Shown one piece after another: positions 12,700 to 24,529 of a stretch of 64,000 bases of DNA (its first letter is position 1; every line of letters begins with the position of its first letter). The translations under genes and the position numbers were made by a program. The notes beneath the pieces were generated by a model. The model made no database searches, was not told where the DNA came from, and saw only the letters and a program-made list of their open reading frames with translations. The DNA comes from Gordionus sp. m RMFG-2023. Taxonomy: Eukaryota > Nematomorpha > Gordioida > Chordodea > Parachordodidae. Where the stretch lies: contig NC_088775.1 in the NCBI RefSeq assembly GCF_954871325.1, forward strand, positions 48,647,561 through 48,711,560. The letters run 5' to 3'.

Positions 12700-13499
12700 C
12701 CTTAGTTGTTGGAACATTAATGTCTTACCAAACACAGCCCCACCAGATTCAACGAAACAAAAAGATAGGGATCAAGGATTAATATCTCATTCCTTAGCTT
12801 ACCTCAACTTGAGCGATGATCAACAATACAAATCCCTCCTAAGATCTCTTAATTTCAACAACTCTGGTCATGAATGGTTAGATTCATATCCCAGCATTTT
12901 AAATAACCAGCTAATAGATAATGACGCTTTTCGTTATGCAATCAATTTACACTTGGGCGTACCTTTTCTAAACCATTATATTTGCATTAAATGCAATCAA
13001 TCAGACGCGTATGGGAGACACGCTCTCCCCTGTAAATATCAAAAATCAGCCGACATGATAAAATAAATGCAATAATAACTTCTTTTATAAATAAAGCCAA
13101 TTTTCCCAGTATTTTAGAACCTACATCCTTTTTAGATAAAAAACGCCCTGACGGCAAAACCGTCGTACTCTTTTTCATGGGAAAGCCTTTAATGTGAGAT
13201 TTTACCTGCATTGATCCCATGGCTCCATCTAATAATTCCCATGATCCCCTTTACAGAACCGAATCTCTAAAAAATATAAAATACTCATACTAATGTGTGA
13301 TAACCACTTTGTTCCGATAGCAGCTACATCAACCTGCTCTTTTGGACAAGCGGCTTTAGATTTATTCAAAATAACATCCAAATCAATAAAAAAATCATAC
13401 CTTTCTCCATTTTACAAACTCAAGCAGAAAATCGCCGTTACTATAATTAGATCTAATTATCAAATATTTAAAACATCATGGCCCGATCTCGTCACTTGA
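12700..13499 (+). pseudogene. LINE relic: 3' part with restriction-like endonuclease
   Basis: Homologous to the C-terminal third of the LINE at 4963-7772. The block STKQKDRDQ...LNFNNSGHEWLDSYPSI parallels the region before the knuckle. Then HYICIKCNQSD...GRHALPC matches the C-x2-C...H...C knuckle, and KKRPDGKTV...GKPLM-DFTCIDPMAP matches the endonuclease signature, with a stop where the conserved Trp should be. The tail from 13293 matches the C-terminus. The frame changes at least twice. The RT part is missing, so this is a 5'-truncated or deleted copy. Confidence 0.78.
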
Positions 13500-13689
13500 T
13501 ATTTTTTTTAAATGTTTTTTCTTTTTATAAAAATATACATTTGTATCAATCTTTTTTTTTTAACTTAAACTGATATATGACATATTTTATTATGTTCTCT
13601 ATATTATAATGTTAATTTTTAAATAATAATATTTTTATCATATTTGTATATAAATTTTAATAAAAATTGAATTTTTTAATAAAATGAAT

Positions 13690-15632
13690 CAGGCGCGTAC
13701 GCAGGAATTTGGTATGGGGGGGGGGATAATAAATTTTTTTAAGAAATATATTGTTAATTAAAAATACTAAGCATAAATTTATTAGGACTGATAACTTTTC
13801 TAATACACAATTTTAAACTAATGTGAATTAAAAAAAATATATATATAAACCGGCATTGAAAAACTATAAAATAAATGTGAATTATAAAATATAAAGTGAA
13901 TATAACCACGATATGAATAACTTAAATGACCCAAAATTGAAATTTGAATTTTTTGAGCCTTTAAAATATATAAAGTATAAAAATTTTAAATGTTGGAAAT
14001 ATAAATTAATACACAAAAAGTTTTAGGAATAATTGCATTTTCTATGTTTTGAGATAATTTTCCAATTATCAATCCTTGCTTGGCGTTAAATACCTATGAA
14101 TATTCAAAAGATCCAAATCATTCCATCTACTTTCAGAAGTTGTATTTCATAGGTATGTTTTTCAGAGACTTGCAGGCCTGGCCACTGAGCCGGACCGTAT
14201 TTTAATTTTTTTAACATACCCGGGCTGGGCCCAAAATTTTTTTAAAAAAAAACCCCCGGGCTGGGCTTGAAAATTTTTTCAAAAAAATATCCGGGCCGAG
14301 CTGTATATTTTAAAACCAAATATTTGAAATCGCCATTATTAGATGTAAAAATCAAAAATAAATATAATTTATTTTAAAAAATTCGGGCCGGGCCTGAAAA
14401 TAGTTTTTAAAAAAACCAGGGCCGAAAAATTTTTTTTTTAAAAATCTGGGATGTGCCCTGCAAATGGTACCTCTGCAGGGCTCTGTTATTCTTCTTAAAA
14501 AAGAGAATCTCTCATTAGTTTACTAATGGGAAGAGTTGTTAATATATACATAACCATTTTGATACATTGGGAATATAATCTAAAATGTGTTTGAAATAAT
14601 GCAAAGCATCCATAGCATTTTTTGGGACTGTATCAACCATAGTTAATCTTTTAATCATAATTATTCAGCTAACAAGGCATCATACGATATTTTAACATCT
14701 TCATGATAAAAATCTAACAAATATTTATTTTTTTTCTATCACCATCTGGAAAAGGTTGGAAAGGCTTTTGTGGAAGTAATATCTGCAGGTTTGTAAGTGC
14801 TGCATGATGAATTAAAAACTATTCATTTATTTGGGTTATAAATGTATCTAAGAGAAGGGACATTTGTTTTATAATACTCTTCTACTGATCCTATATAAAT
14901 GTTTTGACGATGAGCTTGCTTGCTGCAAGCCGAGGGGGACAAATATTAAACACGTATAGTTCTGCTTTTGATTAAACAATAACATATAAAATATGAAATT
15001 CTTCATCAACATTAGCTCTAATTTCTTTAAGTTTTAATAAAATGCTCTCCGCTATTCTCATCTTCTTAATCAAGTCAATGTCATATTTTTGAAAAGTATT
15101 ACATAAAATAGTTGTATAATTAAATAATACATTCTAATGAGAAAAAAAATTTGGAATAAGTATTGAATCCAATAATTTTCTTGCTTCTGAGGAAATATTT
15201 CTTTCAAGCCATTGTGATTAGCATTAATAATCGGCTCTTCTAACTCCATAAAAGCTGTTACTGCTTGATGGCGGAAACTCGTTCTTGTTGGACAGGCTTG
15301 CAATTTCTTTCTCCCTGTTGGACAAGGAGTTTCAGAGATGATTATTATTTGACTAGAAATTTAGATAATTAATACGCCACTAAAATTTGAAAATAATAGG
15401 ATAATTGCGCCAAGGAAAACTTGAAATCGAAATTAATTGATAAAATAACTTAGTAGAGGAATGTGATAAATAAATGTAATTAAATATATATATGAGATAG
15501 GATAAATATTACCAAATATAAATTAATATTAACAATAATATTTTTGAAAAATATAATCCGGCATCTGCATTTTTTGGCTGGGGGGGGGGGGGATTTATCC
15601 TCCAGCCCCCCCTCCCGCTGCGTACGCGCCTG
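13690..15632 (-). mobile_element. hAT element with CAGGCGCGTACGCAG ends
   Basis: Perfect 15-bp inverted termini CAGGCGCGTACGCAG, each followed by long G tracts (13716-13725 on the left; 15580-15592 and a C run at 15606-15612 on the right). The interior minus strand keeps worn pieces of a zinc-finger hAT transposase, for example ACPTRTSFRHQAVTAFMELE near 15.25 kb and an LAASKLIVKTF block near 14.93 kb, all broken by stops and shifts. The 8-bp flanks (AAATGAAT, AAAAATAT) do not match well. It sits inside the older hAT locus and holds a MITE. Confidence 0.78.
14163..14485. mobile_element. GGGCCGGGCC-type hAT MITE
   Basis: A ~320-bp segment bounded by CAGAGACTTGCAGG and CTGCAGGGCTCTG and filled with GGGCC-rich words separated by A/T runs. 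The core around AAATATTTGAAATCGCCATTATTAG also occurs, inverted and slightly changed, at 28.0-28.2 kb. It has no coding capacity and sits within the 13690-15632 element. No clear target duplication remains. Confidence 0.65.
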
Positions 15633-15639
15633 AAAAATA

Positions 15640-16086
15640 TTAATTTTTTAAATTCATTGTCATTCAATAACTAACGTTTAGTTCTCTGTAGCAGAGTCAT
15701 GTTCTGATTCATATTCAATATTATCATTTTCTTTAAATTTTTTAATTAATTTTCCTGATGTCCAGATCTTTCGATTTCTATTTTCATAAGAATATTAACC
15801 CAAATCGACCTATTTCTTTCCAATGAAGAAGTAGAACTAGGAATTGTTAGCCTGTTAATGGGCGTGGGTATAGTTTAATCTATTAACTTGAGGTCGAAAT
15901 TGATTGTTTCTTATGGAAATCCACATAGTTTGCCATTAAACATGCTGCTTTTGCTTCTAAATTAATTATATCACTTAAAATATTTTGGTCAACACCACCT
16001 TGTAAAATGGCTAATTCTTGAGTTATATCATATACTTCATTGAATTTACTACTAGTGAGATGCTCCTCTTGATATTGGGGATCCAA
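15640..16086 (-). pseudogene. hAT transposase C-terminal relic of the outer element
   Basis: On the minus strand, MDPQYQEEHLTSSKFNEVYD (from 16086) resembles the LDPRYRG..L region of hAT transposases, followed by ELAILQGGVDQNI. Further on, IPSSTSSLERNRSIWVNIL recalls the hATC block (PSSxASxERxxS). Reading is interrupted by stops. It belongs with the TTGACCG-repeat termini of the outer hAT. Confidence 0.6.
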
Positions 16087-16255
16087 AAAATAAGCAACAT
16101 TGTATTACATGTATTTATATCGTTTTTTTCTTTTTTAAACATATTTTTAATTTTATTTTCTTTCGATATTTTTAGAGTATTTGACCGTATTTGACCATGT
16201 CAAATCCGGTCAATTAATTAAATTTGACCGTAAATTGACCGACTTACTAACCCTG

Positions 16256-17990
16256 GAGACATGTAATAAGAGAAGTTTTAACTAAACCCGCCCTACCAAT
16301 GTGTAAAATTTTTAACCCGCCCGTTGCAAACTTCTAATCCAACCATGGCCTATACAAATTATGAATAAAAAATTGGGTTCAATTATTCAACAATTATTTG
16401 TTGGATTATTTTATCAAAATTGAAAATACTCTCTAGGCCAGAAAGAATTAAAAAACTATCATATTGAATATAAATTTTATGATTTAACACATATGGAGTA
16501 AGAAATTAAAATTTAGGTGTAAATTAATAAACAAAATTAAATCTTATCCATTCCAATCCATTATATTTTATTAATTTTCGTTATATTTCAAAAAAATCAT
16601 GGTTTTTAAAGACATAAAGTTAACTACGGAAAGAAAATTATCTAAATAATAAAAAACTATAAAATTTAAGCATTTAAAATATTCGATGTTTATTTGGATT
16701 TTGTATAAAAATAAAATTTTATAAATTCTCTTCAATACAAAATATAATTTTGTAAATAAATATGTAATACCTTGCCATGATGATTACTACGTTTTTTAAG
16801 ATATAAATCTTGAATTTTTTTAAAAATAAATTACTGATTATTTTTCAAATTGACCACAAATTTTCCATCACGAATTAACTTGATACAAAATCAACAGATT
16901 TAATACACTGAATATTTGTTGTGGCGTCCAAGCTGCAGATTTTTTTTTGTTTACCTTAAGTATAATATTGTAGAATTTTATTTCGCCTACGCCGGGTTTT
17001 AGCGTGCTAAATACACATATATTCAATTGTTGCCGCACCGAATTATATCTGGGTTCATCGCACCAAATTAAACCAAGGTTATAACATCAATCTATTATCA
17101 ACACCTGATAAAATTTGGAAATTTATACTTTCATCATATTTATGTTAAAATTATTTTTAGTCCAAACGATGGGAATAGAGATCGAACCTAAACAGTCTTT
17201 TATAAATTTGACAAGGTTCTATCTTAATTTTTTTTAAAAACGCTCTCCTGTAAATTGATTTGAGTGGAGTTAGAACAAATAATTAAGCAGCAATTGACCG
17301 TTTCCCTATGTGATTTGTATATGTTCAAAATTTATTAAAAAAGGATTTATTTTTTGTTTAAATTATTTTTTTATTGCAAATAACCAAGGAATATATACAA
17401 GACATATCCTTACTTGTACAGAGTATTTCAAGTTTTCCTCCAAGGTTGTCTTATTTATGAAATCAATCAAGCTTCAAAAATTAATTAGTTATACTTAAGC
17501 GCTATTTAAACAAATAAGTCTTTTAGAATTTGTTTATATCAATTTCTATTTTATCAAAAAGGGCAAAACTATATTAGTCTTTATTATTTTTACTTAAATA
17601 TGATCCTAATTCATGAATATCTTTTTATACACATTCTGATTTCTTGAAACTAGAAAAAAAAATTATCTATGAAAATGATCAATATTATTCTATATATATC
17701 TAAAATAAGATAACGAAAATATAAAGATATATAAAAAACTATTAAAAACAAAAACATAAATAGTTCTTTTGCAAAAAAATAGGGGGGGGGGGGATAACAA
17801 TATTTAAATGGTATATGGAATAAATGAGCCATTAATTAAATTTTTGTATTACCATATTTTATCCTAAATGTTTACTATTATTATATCATTTAATATTTAA
17901 TTTATCGATATATAACATCTAACCTAAATAAAACAAGGCCGTAAGTGATAATTATCGTATTAATGTATTTTATAAATTTTAACATAAAAT
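16256..17990. other. A+T-rich spacer, no gene seen
   Basis: Nothing coding is supported; the short frames are typical of random A+T-rich DNA. A 12-base G run lies at 17782-17793 in otherwise A/T sequence. Confidence 0.4.
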
Positions 17991-17996
17991 AAAATC

Positions 17997-18021
17997 TATA
18001 TAAAGGTTTTCTTCATTCAGT
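17997..18021 (+). promoter_or_regulatory. Candidate core promoter of the 18.06 kb gene
   Basis: TATATAAAG (17997-18005) is followed at 18013 by TTCATTCAGT, which contains an arthropod-like initiator core TCAGT. The ATG lies about 40 bp further on. The TATA-to-initiator distance (about 22 nt) is a little short, and such words are common in A+T-rich DNA, so this is tentative. Confidence 0.35.
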
Positions 18022-18057
18022 AAATATATATAAAAAAAGTAAAATACATTATAGGCG

Positions 18058-18710
18058 ATGCATAGGCATAAGCTTATTAGAAATCCGAATGCTATATACA
18101 TATTATTTAATATAATCATTTTATTTAACGCTACAGTAATGACTATTTCTTATGACAACTTATCGGATAATTCTATTGAAAATTCACAAGTGAACCAATT
18201 TTCAAGGGATGATGAGCTTTTTAGGCTTCTGGAAGAAGAAACAGGTACCTCTTAAATAAATATCTTATAGTTAATTTTAACAATCTTCTATTAAAGATGA
18301 TCACCTTGAGTCCGACCAAGATCAAAATTCAAAATCATATCTAGTTGATCAGCCTTTAAAAATAAGTATACTAAATACATTAAATACAATTTATTAGATA
18401 AATTTTATTATAAAATTTAAAAAAAAAATTGACTAACAAAGGTAACGATTTAACTTTACAAAAAAAGATTAACGATGAACACCATAATTTAAATAAGAAA
18501 CGCAGATCAATTATTCAAAAAGAACGTTCAACTAGAAATGAACCAAAAATAACCCATAGCAGAAAAATATTTAGTCCCAAAATTAAGGCCCCATCAATTG
18601 TTATTATGAAGCGTGAGCATGCAGATTCCGACGAGGATAATTCAGAGATAGAGAGAGACCGGATTTCGAGAATTATTATCGCTAATCAATTCGGTTATAA
18701 CATATCATAA
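18058..18710 (+). CDS. Candidate host gene: 174-residue protein with signal-like N-terminus (unrecognised)
   Basis: Three exons join in frame: 18058-18244, 18297-18365 and 18442-18710, with introns of 52 and 76 bp bounded by GT..AG. The coding sum is 525 bp. Residues ~13-30 (AIYILFNIIILFNATV) are hydrophobic after a basic start, like a signal peptide or anchor. An acidic stretch follows (DDELFRLLEEETDDHLESDQ), then a basic half with possible dibasic cleavage sites (NKKRRSIIQ, IMKREHADS) and an acidic-basic tail. No cysteines or known domain. A TATA/initiator candidate precedes it and AATAAA follows at about 18785. It could be a secreted precursor such as a neuropeptide-type protein, but no family is recognised. 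The gene model rests on frame-preserving splice sites only. Confidence 0.55.
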
Positions 18711-18784
18711 AAAGTTCTATCTCATTTGTGTATTTATAAAATTATACTTATCCATTTTTGTGTACAATATCAAATTAACTTATC

Positions 18785-18790
18785 AATAAA
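18785..18790 (+). terminator. Candidate polyadenylation signal AATAAA
   Basis: AATAAA about 75 bp after the stop of the 18.06 kb candidate gene. The word is frequent in this composition, so its weight comes only from position. Confidence 0.35.
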
Positions 18791-19404
18791 TATAAAGTCA
18801 TTGGTATATGACTCGAGATATATTAAATTGATTCACAAGGCATTCTTTGGAAAAACAGATTGCATTGGGAATATTTTTTTCCTAGGCTCTCTTTCGTCCA
18901 ATTGCATACCTAGAGATTAATTTATTGTTAGTATTACATAATCATTTATAAACCTCAGAAGAAATCGAAAGTGATTTAGTATTAGCTATTCTAAAATTGT
19001 AAGAACTCCAAAAATATTGTCCGATTGGTAATCTCCAACGATTTTTAAATGCCTGTTTAATTTTTATATATAAAAACATCATGTAATTTTTTTTTTACTT
19101 TAAAGTTTGCTTGCTGCATAGAAGGATATATTTTTGGTTTACATGGCATATGAGACAGATAATGATTGCATAGCACCAACGAATTGTTTTTATCAATCCT
19201 TTAAAAATAAATTCGTAATATACTACCACACCTCATTGATATCCGACCGCCCTTAATTTTAAGCTTATTAATTTTTAAATCAAAAATATTAATAAACTTT
19301 TTTAAAAAAAATTAAAATCTTAATATAAATATTAAGAATTTTATTTTTATAATTATATGTAAAGTATAAGTGTTTTATACTACGATAAGATCATCAAGAT
19401 GATA
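18791..19404. other. Spacer, no gene seen
   Basis: A+T-rich sequence between the candidate gene and the next hAT. No supported frame or repeat. Confidence 0.4.
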
Positions 19405-19412
19405 GCCCAAGT

Positions 19413-20611
19413 CAGAGTTGTTAATAGCTACTTTTAAAAGTAGCGCGCTACCTCTATCGCTATTTGTCAAAAAAAGTAGCTCGCTATTAGAGCTACTTTT
19501 TAAGCTACATTTTATAAAAAAAATTTAGAAACAAATTTGTTCTATTTTTTGTATATAAAAATCATCATTTACAAATATTAAAATATAGTTAATTTTGATT
19601 ATAAAAAATTTTATGTAATAAAAATAAATATTTATGGTAATTTGTTGCATTTTATAAGTTTTTACCTAGTGTTATGTGTCCAACTATCTACCGTGATACA
19701 TATATATGATATATATGATTTCTGTGAAAACTACTATTAGAGCATTTTTCATCACTTTAAAGTTATCTGCTATTTTATTCATTAGTATCTGGCGACATAA
19801 AATTGTTGCACCAGGGGATAGAGTTTTAATCATCATGGTAAATGATAGATTATCAACAAAGGACATTGGCTGAACTGTATCAGTTATAAAATCAACAATA
19901 ACTTTATCAGGCAATTTCTGAGAAATATTGGCATTTGGATTATTAATTAATTTGGTTTGATTTGAATTAGTCTTTTTGGATGTAGAGTCGCCTATACCAA
20001 AATTATTTAAATGTTTCTTCATTTCCTTAAAGCTATTGGTATGAAGAGTCTTATAAAATAAATACTATTAGAATGTAAAAATGACAATTTACCTTTTGGT
20101 GTTTCTTGAGGCTATAACTGGATTGATTTGAGGAAATATTTTTTTTACATTTTAAACAAATAAATTTGAAGCCAGTTTTGGTTTTTACATTTATTTAAAA
20201 AAATTTTTCAAATCTAGTGAATGGGAAATTTGTATTATAGCTATTAAGAACATTTTCTTCCCTGGTATTTTCCATTTCATTAATATCATTGTCTGAATCA
20301 CTTTCAACGATTTGGATATCCATAGGCGATGACATTTTAAATTATTAACCCGTGATTTAGGTTTATAATACAAATGAATATATAAATTACAAATTAAAAA
20401 TATAAATCACAAATTGAAAATATATTTCAATTTCAAAATTTAATAATAAATCATAAAAATAATGATATTATATTTAAATTTTTATGTTTATACTTACTTT
20501 CAAAAAAGTAGCGCGCTAAAAAGTTAAAATTACAAAAAAAGTAGCCGCTATTAGCTATAGCTACCAGAAAAGTTAGCACGCTACAAGTAGCTCGCTACTT
20601 TAACAACTCTG
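19413..20611 (-). mobile_element. BED-finger hAT family, copy 2, with exact 8-bp target duplication
   Basis: Termini CAGAGTTGTTAA...TTAACAACTCTG are perfect 12-bp inverted repeats, flanked by identical GCCCAAGT (19405-19412 and 20612-20619). Subterminal GTAGCGCGCTAC and GCTATAGCTA words repeat on both sides. Inside, the minus strand carries the N-terminal half of a transposase only, so this 1.2 kb element is a deletion derivative. The copy at 9663-10957 has the same internal deletion, so this shortened form itself multiplied. Confidence 0.92.
19684..20340 (-). pseudogene. hAT transposase N-terminal half (BED zinc finger region)
   Basis: Minus-strand reading starts near 20335 with MSSPMDIQIVESDSDNDINE, then reaches a worn BED-type zinc-finger region at about 20.2 kb. 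From 20022 comes the block LPDKVIVDFITDTVQPMSFV, followed by LSFTMMIKTLSPGATILCRQ. This matches the hAT region in which a helix ending in QPxSxV precedes an L.P.Y..PSR-like stretch. The catalytic core and hATC are absent. The frame shifts between the finger and the second block. Confidence 0.68.
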
Positions 20612-20619
20612 GCCCAAGT

Positions 20620-21860
20620 TAACGCCTGCTAATATTTTTAAGGATTATTATAACTTAATCAATTTATAACTTTTTTAAGATTTGTTTTCTTCAACTAGGG
20701 TAAGTTAAGGTCACAAATATCCACATTTGTGAGATTCCTTAACTCATAAGGGATGGAATTCTGGAAGAAATATAGCAAATCGATTAGCAATAAGTGCATT
20801 TTTTATTAGATATTCTACAGAAATACAAAAATACCGGAATTTTTGAGCCTACTCAAAATAGAGGACTTCTATAGATAACTAATTCAAAAAGGAGGATTCT
20901 ATGAAAAATTATTTTAAAAAATCGACATGCCTCTTCAAAAACAGGATTGAAAATATTTCTACAATTGGGAACCAAGTTTCCATATTCAGGGACGAATCAA
21001 AATAAGTATTGGGCTTATACGAGATATGGTTATAAGAGCTTAAGCAGAAATTTTTGATCCTGATTGCTTAAATGTAGTTTCCAAATATCATAATGATATG
21101 GATCTGTATGATTACAAAAAGCCTAGGATGTATTTCCTTTATAAATAATATAATGAATGCTGATAGATATAAGATCACCAAAGTACCCATCATTTTAGTT
21201 ATTAGAGCATAAAGTCATTTAATTACACCTTCCAGCAATACCAATTCTATTGAAACCGGTTTACCCAAAGAATTATTTGAAGAATAAATTGGAGTTAATA
21301 TGCAACTAGATATTCCAGAATATGTTCCAAAATCTTATTAATTAATACAATGCCTTTAAGAATAGCCGCAGTTATAAAGTCAAAGGTGTCGCAGTTGTTC
21401 AAATAAAATAATATAACAATATATTTTAAGGAACGTGATTTTTGTTATTTTGTTTTTTTATATAAATCATCATTATAGGATTTCTTATTTTAAAATGAAA
21501 AAATAAATTATATTATCTGGAAGAAATTTTGTGATTATGAAATTTGAGATTGGGAGTTGGGATGAGCAGATATAAAAGTTAAACATAAATATATTTTTAT
21601 ATAGTTGAGCGACAATAAATTTTCAGAAAAGTAGGATGATGATAATTATGTATAGAGTTACAACTTTTAAATCATATATATTTTAATAATTTAAATATAA
21701 TAATTTATATTAAATTTTATGCATTATATAGTGTAAATAAATTGGAAAAAAAAAATAGAACGTTGCTTATTTTTTAAAAATTTTGCTAAGCTTAAAAATA
21801 ATATGAGTAGTCAGATATTAATTAGGTGGGGTAGAATTTAAATTTGGTAATAATGTATAA
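20620..21860. other. Spacer, no gene supported
   Basis: Mostly A+T-rich. Around 20.9-21.3 kb, slightly higher G+C and short protein-like stretches in changing frames (for example IFDPDCLNVVSKYHNDMDLY near 21.05 kb) hint at an old pseudogene that I cannot identify. Confidence 0.35.
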
Positions 21861-23272
21861 TTATAAAATTGGAAAATGATTATACTCGAATTCTATCGTT
21901 ATAGGGATAAAGGGAAAAGCTAAAGGTATGCTAAATCTAAAAGATTGATCGGCTAAATTTGCGCATTTATCGGATATTATTATATTGTCGGTAGAAGAGT
22001 TAGAATCTCTATAAGTGTAAATCGATTGCTTGCACAAGAGAATCTTATCCAATTCCAATAACTTAATATTTTTAACCATGATATCTAGTCAACATATGAA
22101 ATTTTTTTTATAATTTATAATAAAAAAATATACCATTTAAAATGAAGCAAATTCTAATTATACAAAAATGTATTTACTAGATAAGTCATTGTTAAATTCA
22201 TATGTGGAATTCAAAGATTTTCCGTTCAAGCTCCTTGAAATTCGATGTTTTTTAATCAAGGATTCGCTCCTTTTATGATATTTGCGTTTTCTTTTGCTCA
22301 GCAAATGAAGGTCGTACTGTTTGTTTGACTTATCATCCCCGTGAAAAATATTGCCAAGAATTACTGATATTTGACTTTTGGGCAATAAGTTTTGTTGCAA
22401 CGGAATCCATGTCTCTCCATTTTCGTCAGCATGGGCATCCTGTAAATTTAACCAAAATGGGGTTGAGACATTTGACCATATGTCGTTGTTAAGAGGTCTT
22501 TTTCTTATGCGAACTGTTTTTATTTTAATCTGGGGTTTGTCATGCCTGAGCATTGTAAATACTATGTTTTTCTGGGTCTCCTTTTGCCTATTTATATTAA
22601 TACTTGTATAATTATCCACACTCCTTCCATCCTTAAATTTTTGGTAAGATTTCTTTATTAACAATTTTGAACCATTTAAGAATATTGTTGGGTACGAATT
22701 TTTTGTAACTATAAAATTTTTATTAGGATATGAGGATACTTGTGTGATAAATTCGGGAGTTGATTGTGTAATATCTAAACTCATTTTCATTCCTTTAATA
22801 TCGGCCTTGGTAAAATATGAAATCTTTCGGATAAAAGTAGTGTTTATGTATTTCTTCATTTTTATTGCAGTATATGCCAAATTTTTGTTAATAGAATTGT
22901 ATGTTTTTGGTTGTTTTATATGATTTATTGGTTTTTTTAGTGTATTCTGAAAAATACGATTATTTTCATTATCATTAATGGTGGAAAATAAATTGATGTT
23001 GATATTTTCATTTATTAACATTGTTACATTGGGCAAATAATTATGATTATTTGTGAAATTTTTTTTGTCTAATTTAGCGATGTTATTTTTTTGAAAAATT
23101 TCTTTAGCATTTGAATATGAGCTGCTTGGACGGGTATCAGATTTAGAATATCCAGATTCGTCTAATCTTTTTAAATCATAAAGGTCTTCCTTGTTTTCTT
23201 GCGATACATCTTTCAACACTTCCACTAATTTATTACCGAAACCAGGGATTAGTGTGGGAGACTCTACATTAT
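21861..23272 (-). CDS. Candidate host gene: basic Asn/Lys/Ser-rich protein, 5' end unresolved
   Basis: Two exons on the minus strand: 23272-22178 and 22084-21861, joined by a 93-bp GT..AG intron (22085-22177) that keeps the frame. The first exon follows an acceptor-like ...ATTAG and opens with VESPTLIPGFGNKLVEVLKD with no suitable ATG, so at least one exon lies upstream. The ~440 visible residues are low in cysteine and rich in N, K, S and I. Clusters such as LLSKRKRKYHKRSES and SLIKKHRISRS look like nuclear-localisation or cleavage sites. The segment ENGETWIPLQQNLLPKSQIS is the least biased. The last exon ends in a hydrophobic stretch, SIPLAFPFIPITIEFEYNH. A 355-codon open stretch in DNA this A+T-rich argues for selection. 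No family is recognised. Confidence 0.55.
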
Positions 23273-24179
23273 CTAATTATATTTTTTTAGTAAAGTCTAT
23301 AAGATCATAACCTTAATAATTCCTAGAAGATTATATTTTTAGATTTATAGAAATTAACAGGTAAGAAATTAATTATGCGAATAAAACAGATTAATTAATA
23401 ATATATAAAGATAGAGATGCACCGATACTTATCCATCAGTATTAATATCAGCGGATGCTTTCCATTTTAACCTATACCAGTGGCTCACGTAGTCAGGAAT
23501 TTTCTTTGGAAGTGAGTAATTTTTAAAGTATTCAAAAAAAATATCTAAAATTTCATAAATTTATTAGGATTAGTAACTAAAAAAATATTGACAACTTCTA
23601 ATATCTAAATTATCTGTAAAATTATCAATTCATGCACATAAATGCTATAAAATATAATATTTATGTAAAAATAAAAAAATATCAATTTTTTTAATGTTTA
23701 AAATATCTAAATTTATAATTATAGAAAAATGGCCAATTTCTAATATACAAATTAAATTCAAATATTTGACACAGTATGTTCTTAAGAAAAATAATGTAAA
23801 AATCGGCAAGTAAGTATTTAGAAAATATATGTCTCCTTTGTGAGTGAGATAATGTTTCTATAATATTGGTATTCTCAGGTATCATTTCCTATATACATTT
23901 ACTCTTGAAGGTGAAAATGTTATTTATTTGAGCAAGTATACTAATGAACTCTTATATTTACATGGATTGCTTGTTAAATCAAGATCAAATAGTAGAATGT
24001 TAACGCCAATTTTTAAAAATTGATAAATTAATATTTTAACTAAATAAAATATTAAGAGATTTCGCCAAAAGGTTTGATCTCTTTTGACAAAATATTGAGG
24101 CTTATTAAATCAGTTAAATTGAGGTTTTAAACAATACTAAAAAATCTTTAATTTTTGCTATCAGATGAGGAGCTGAAGA
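23273..24179. other. Spacer with one transposon-like end
   Basis: About 23470-23500 reads CAGTGGCTCACGTAGTCAGG, typical of a hAT terminus, but no partner end was found. Any upstream exon of the 21.9-23.3 kb gene would have to lie here or beyond; none is evident. Confidence 0.35.
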
Positions 24180-24525
24180 TGATAGGTTATAGATTAGGGT
24201 GCAACATATATCTACATCATAAATTTAAAGGGTATGGGGAAAGTATGATCCTAAATGCAGACATGGTCTAGATTCTTTATATTCTAAAGGGTTGTTCAAT
24301 CACCAGAGAGCAATTCTTTTTTTTTAAATGAATGAATCAGGTTTGGTCAACTATTCAAATCTCCTGAAACCCATTCACTTATCCCTTTCTGATGGGAAAA
24401 GATCAGATTGCCTTACAAATAACTCTTGGTTTAGAGAGGAAAACATTTTATTTTGGATTCACCGTATCAGTTCTCCTTTAACCCAAACACAGATCCCATT
24501 AAAACAGCCGTAAGGACGAAAAATA
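24180..24525 (+). pseudogene. LINE relic: endonuclease end fragment
   Basis: A short piece of the restriction-like-endonuclease LINE group. LGCNIYLHHKFKGYG corresponds to the R-LG-D/N-x-C region before the zinc knuckle, and after a frame change LSLSDGKRSDCLTNNSWFRE followed by ENILFWIHRIS corresponds to GLxRSDGKRPDG...WxRGxxLxWD. The key Pro-Asp is now Ser-Asp and the Trp-Asp is Trp-Ile. Badly decayed; nothing of the RT remains. Confidence 0.66.
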
Positions 24526-24529
24526 GAAT

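Larger units (their letters stand above)
12495..16255 (-). mobile_element. Composite hAT locus with nested insertions
   Basis: Left end CAGAGTTGTGCATTTGACCG and right end (reversed) CAGGGTTAGTAAGTCGGTCAA share the CAGRGTT start and arrays of the subterminal word TTGACCG. Flanks GAGGCATA and GAGACATG agree at six of eight positions, a worn target duplication. The remains of its transposase are on the minus strand at the right side. The centre is filled by a LINE relic (12.7-13.5 kb) and a second hAT (13690-15632), so this is an old host for younger insertions. Confidence 0.68.
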
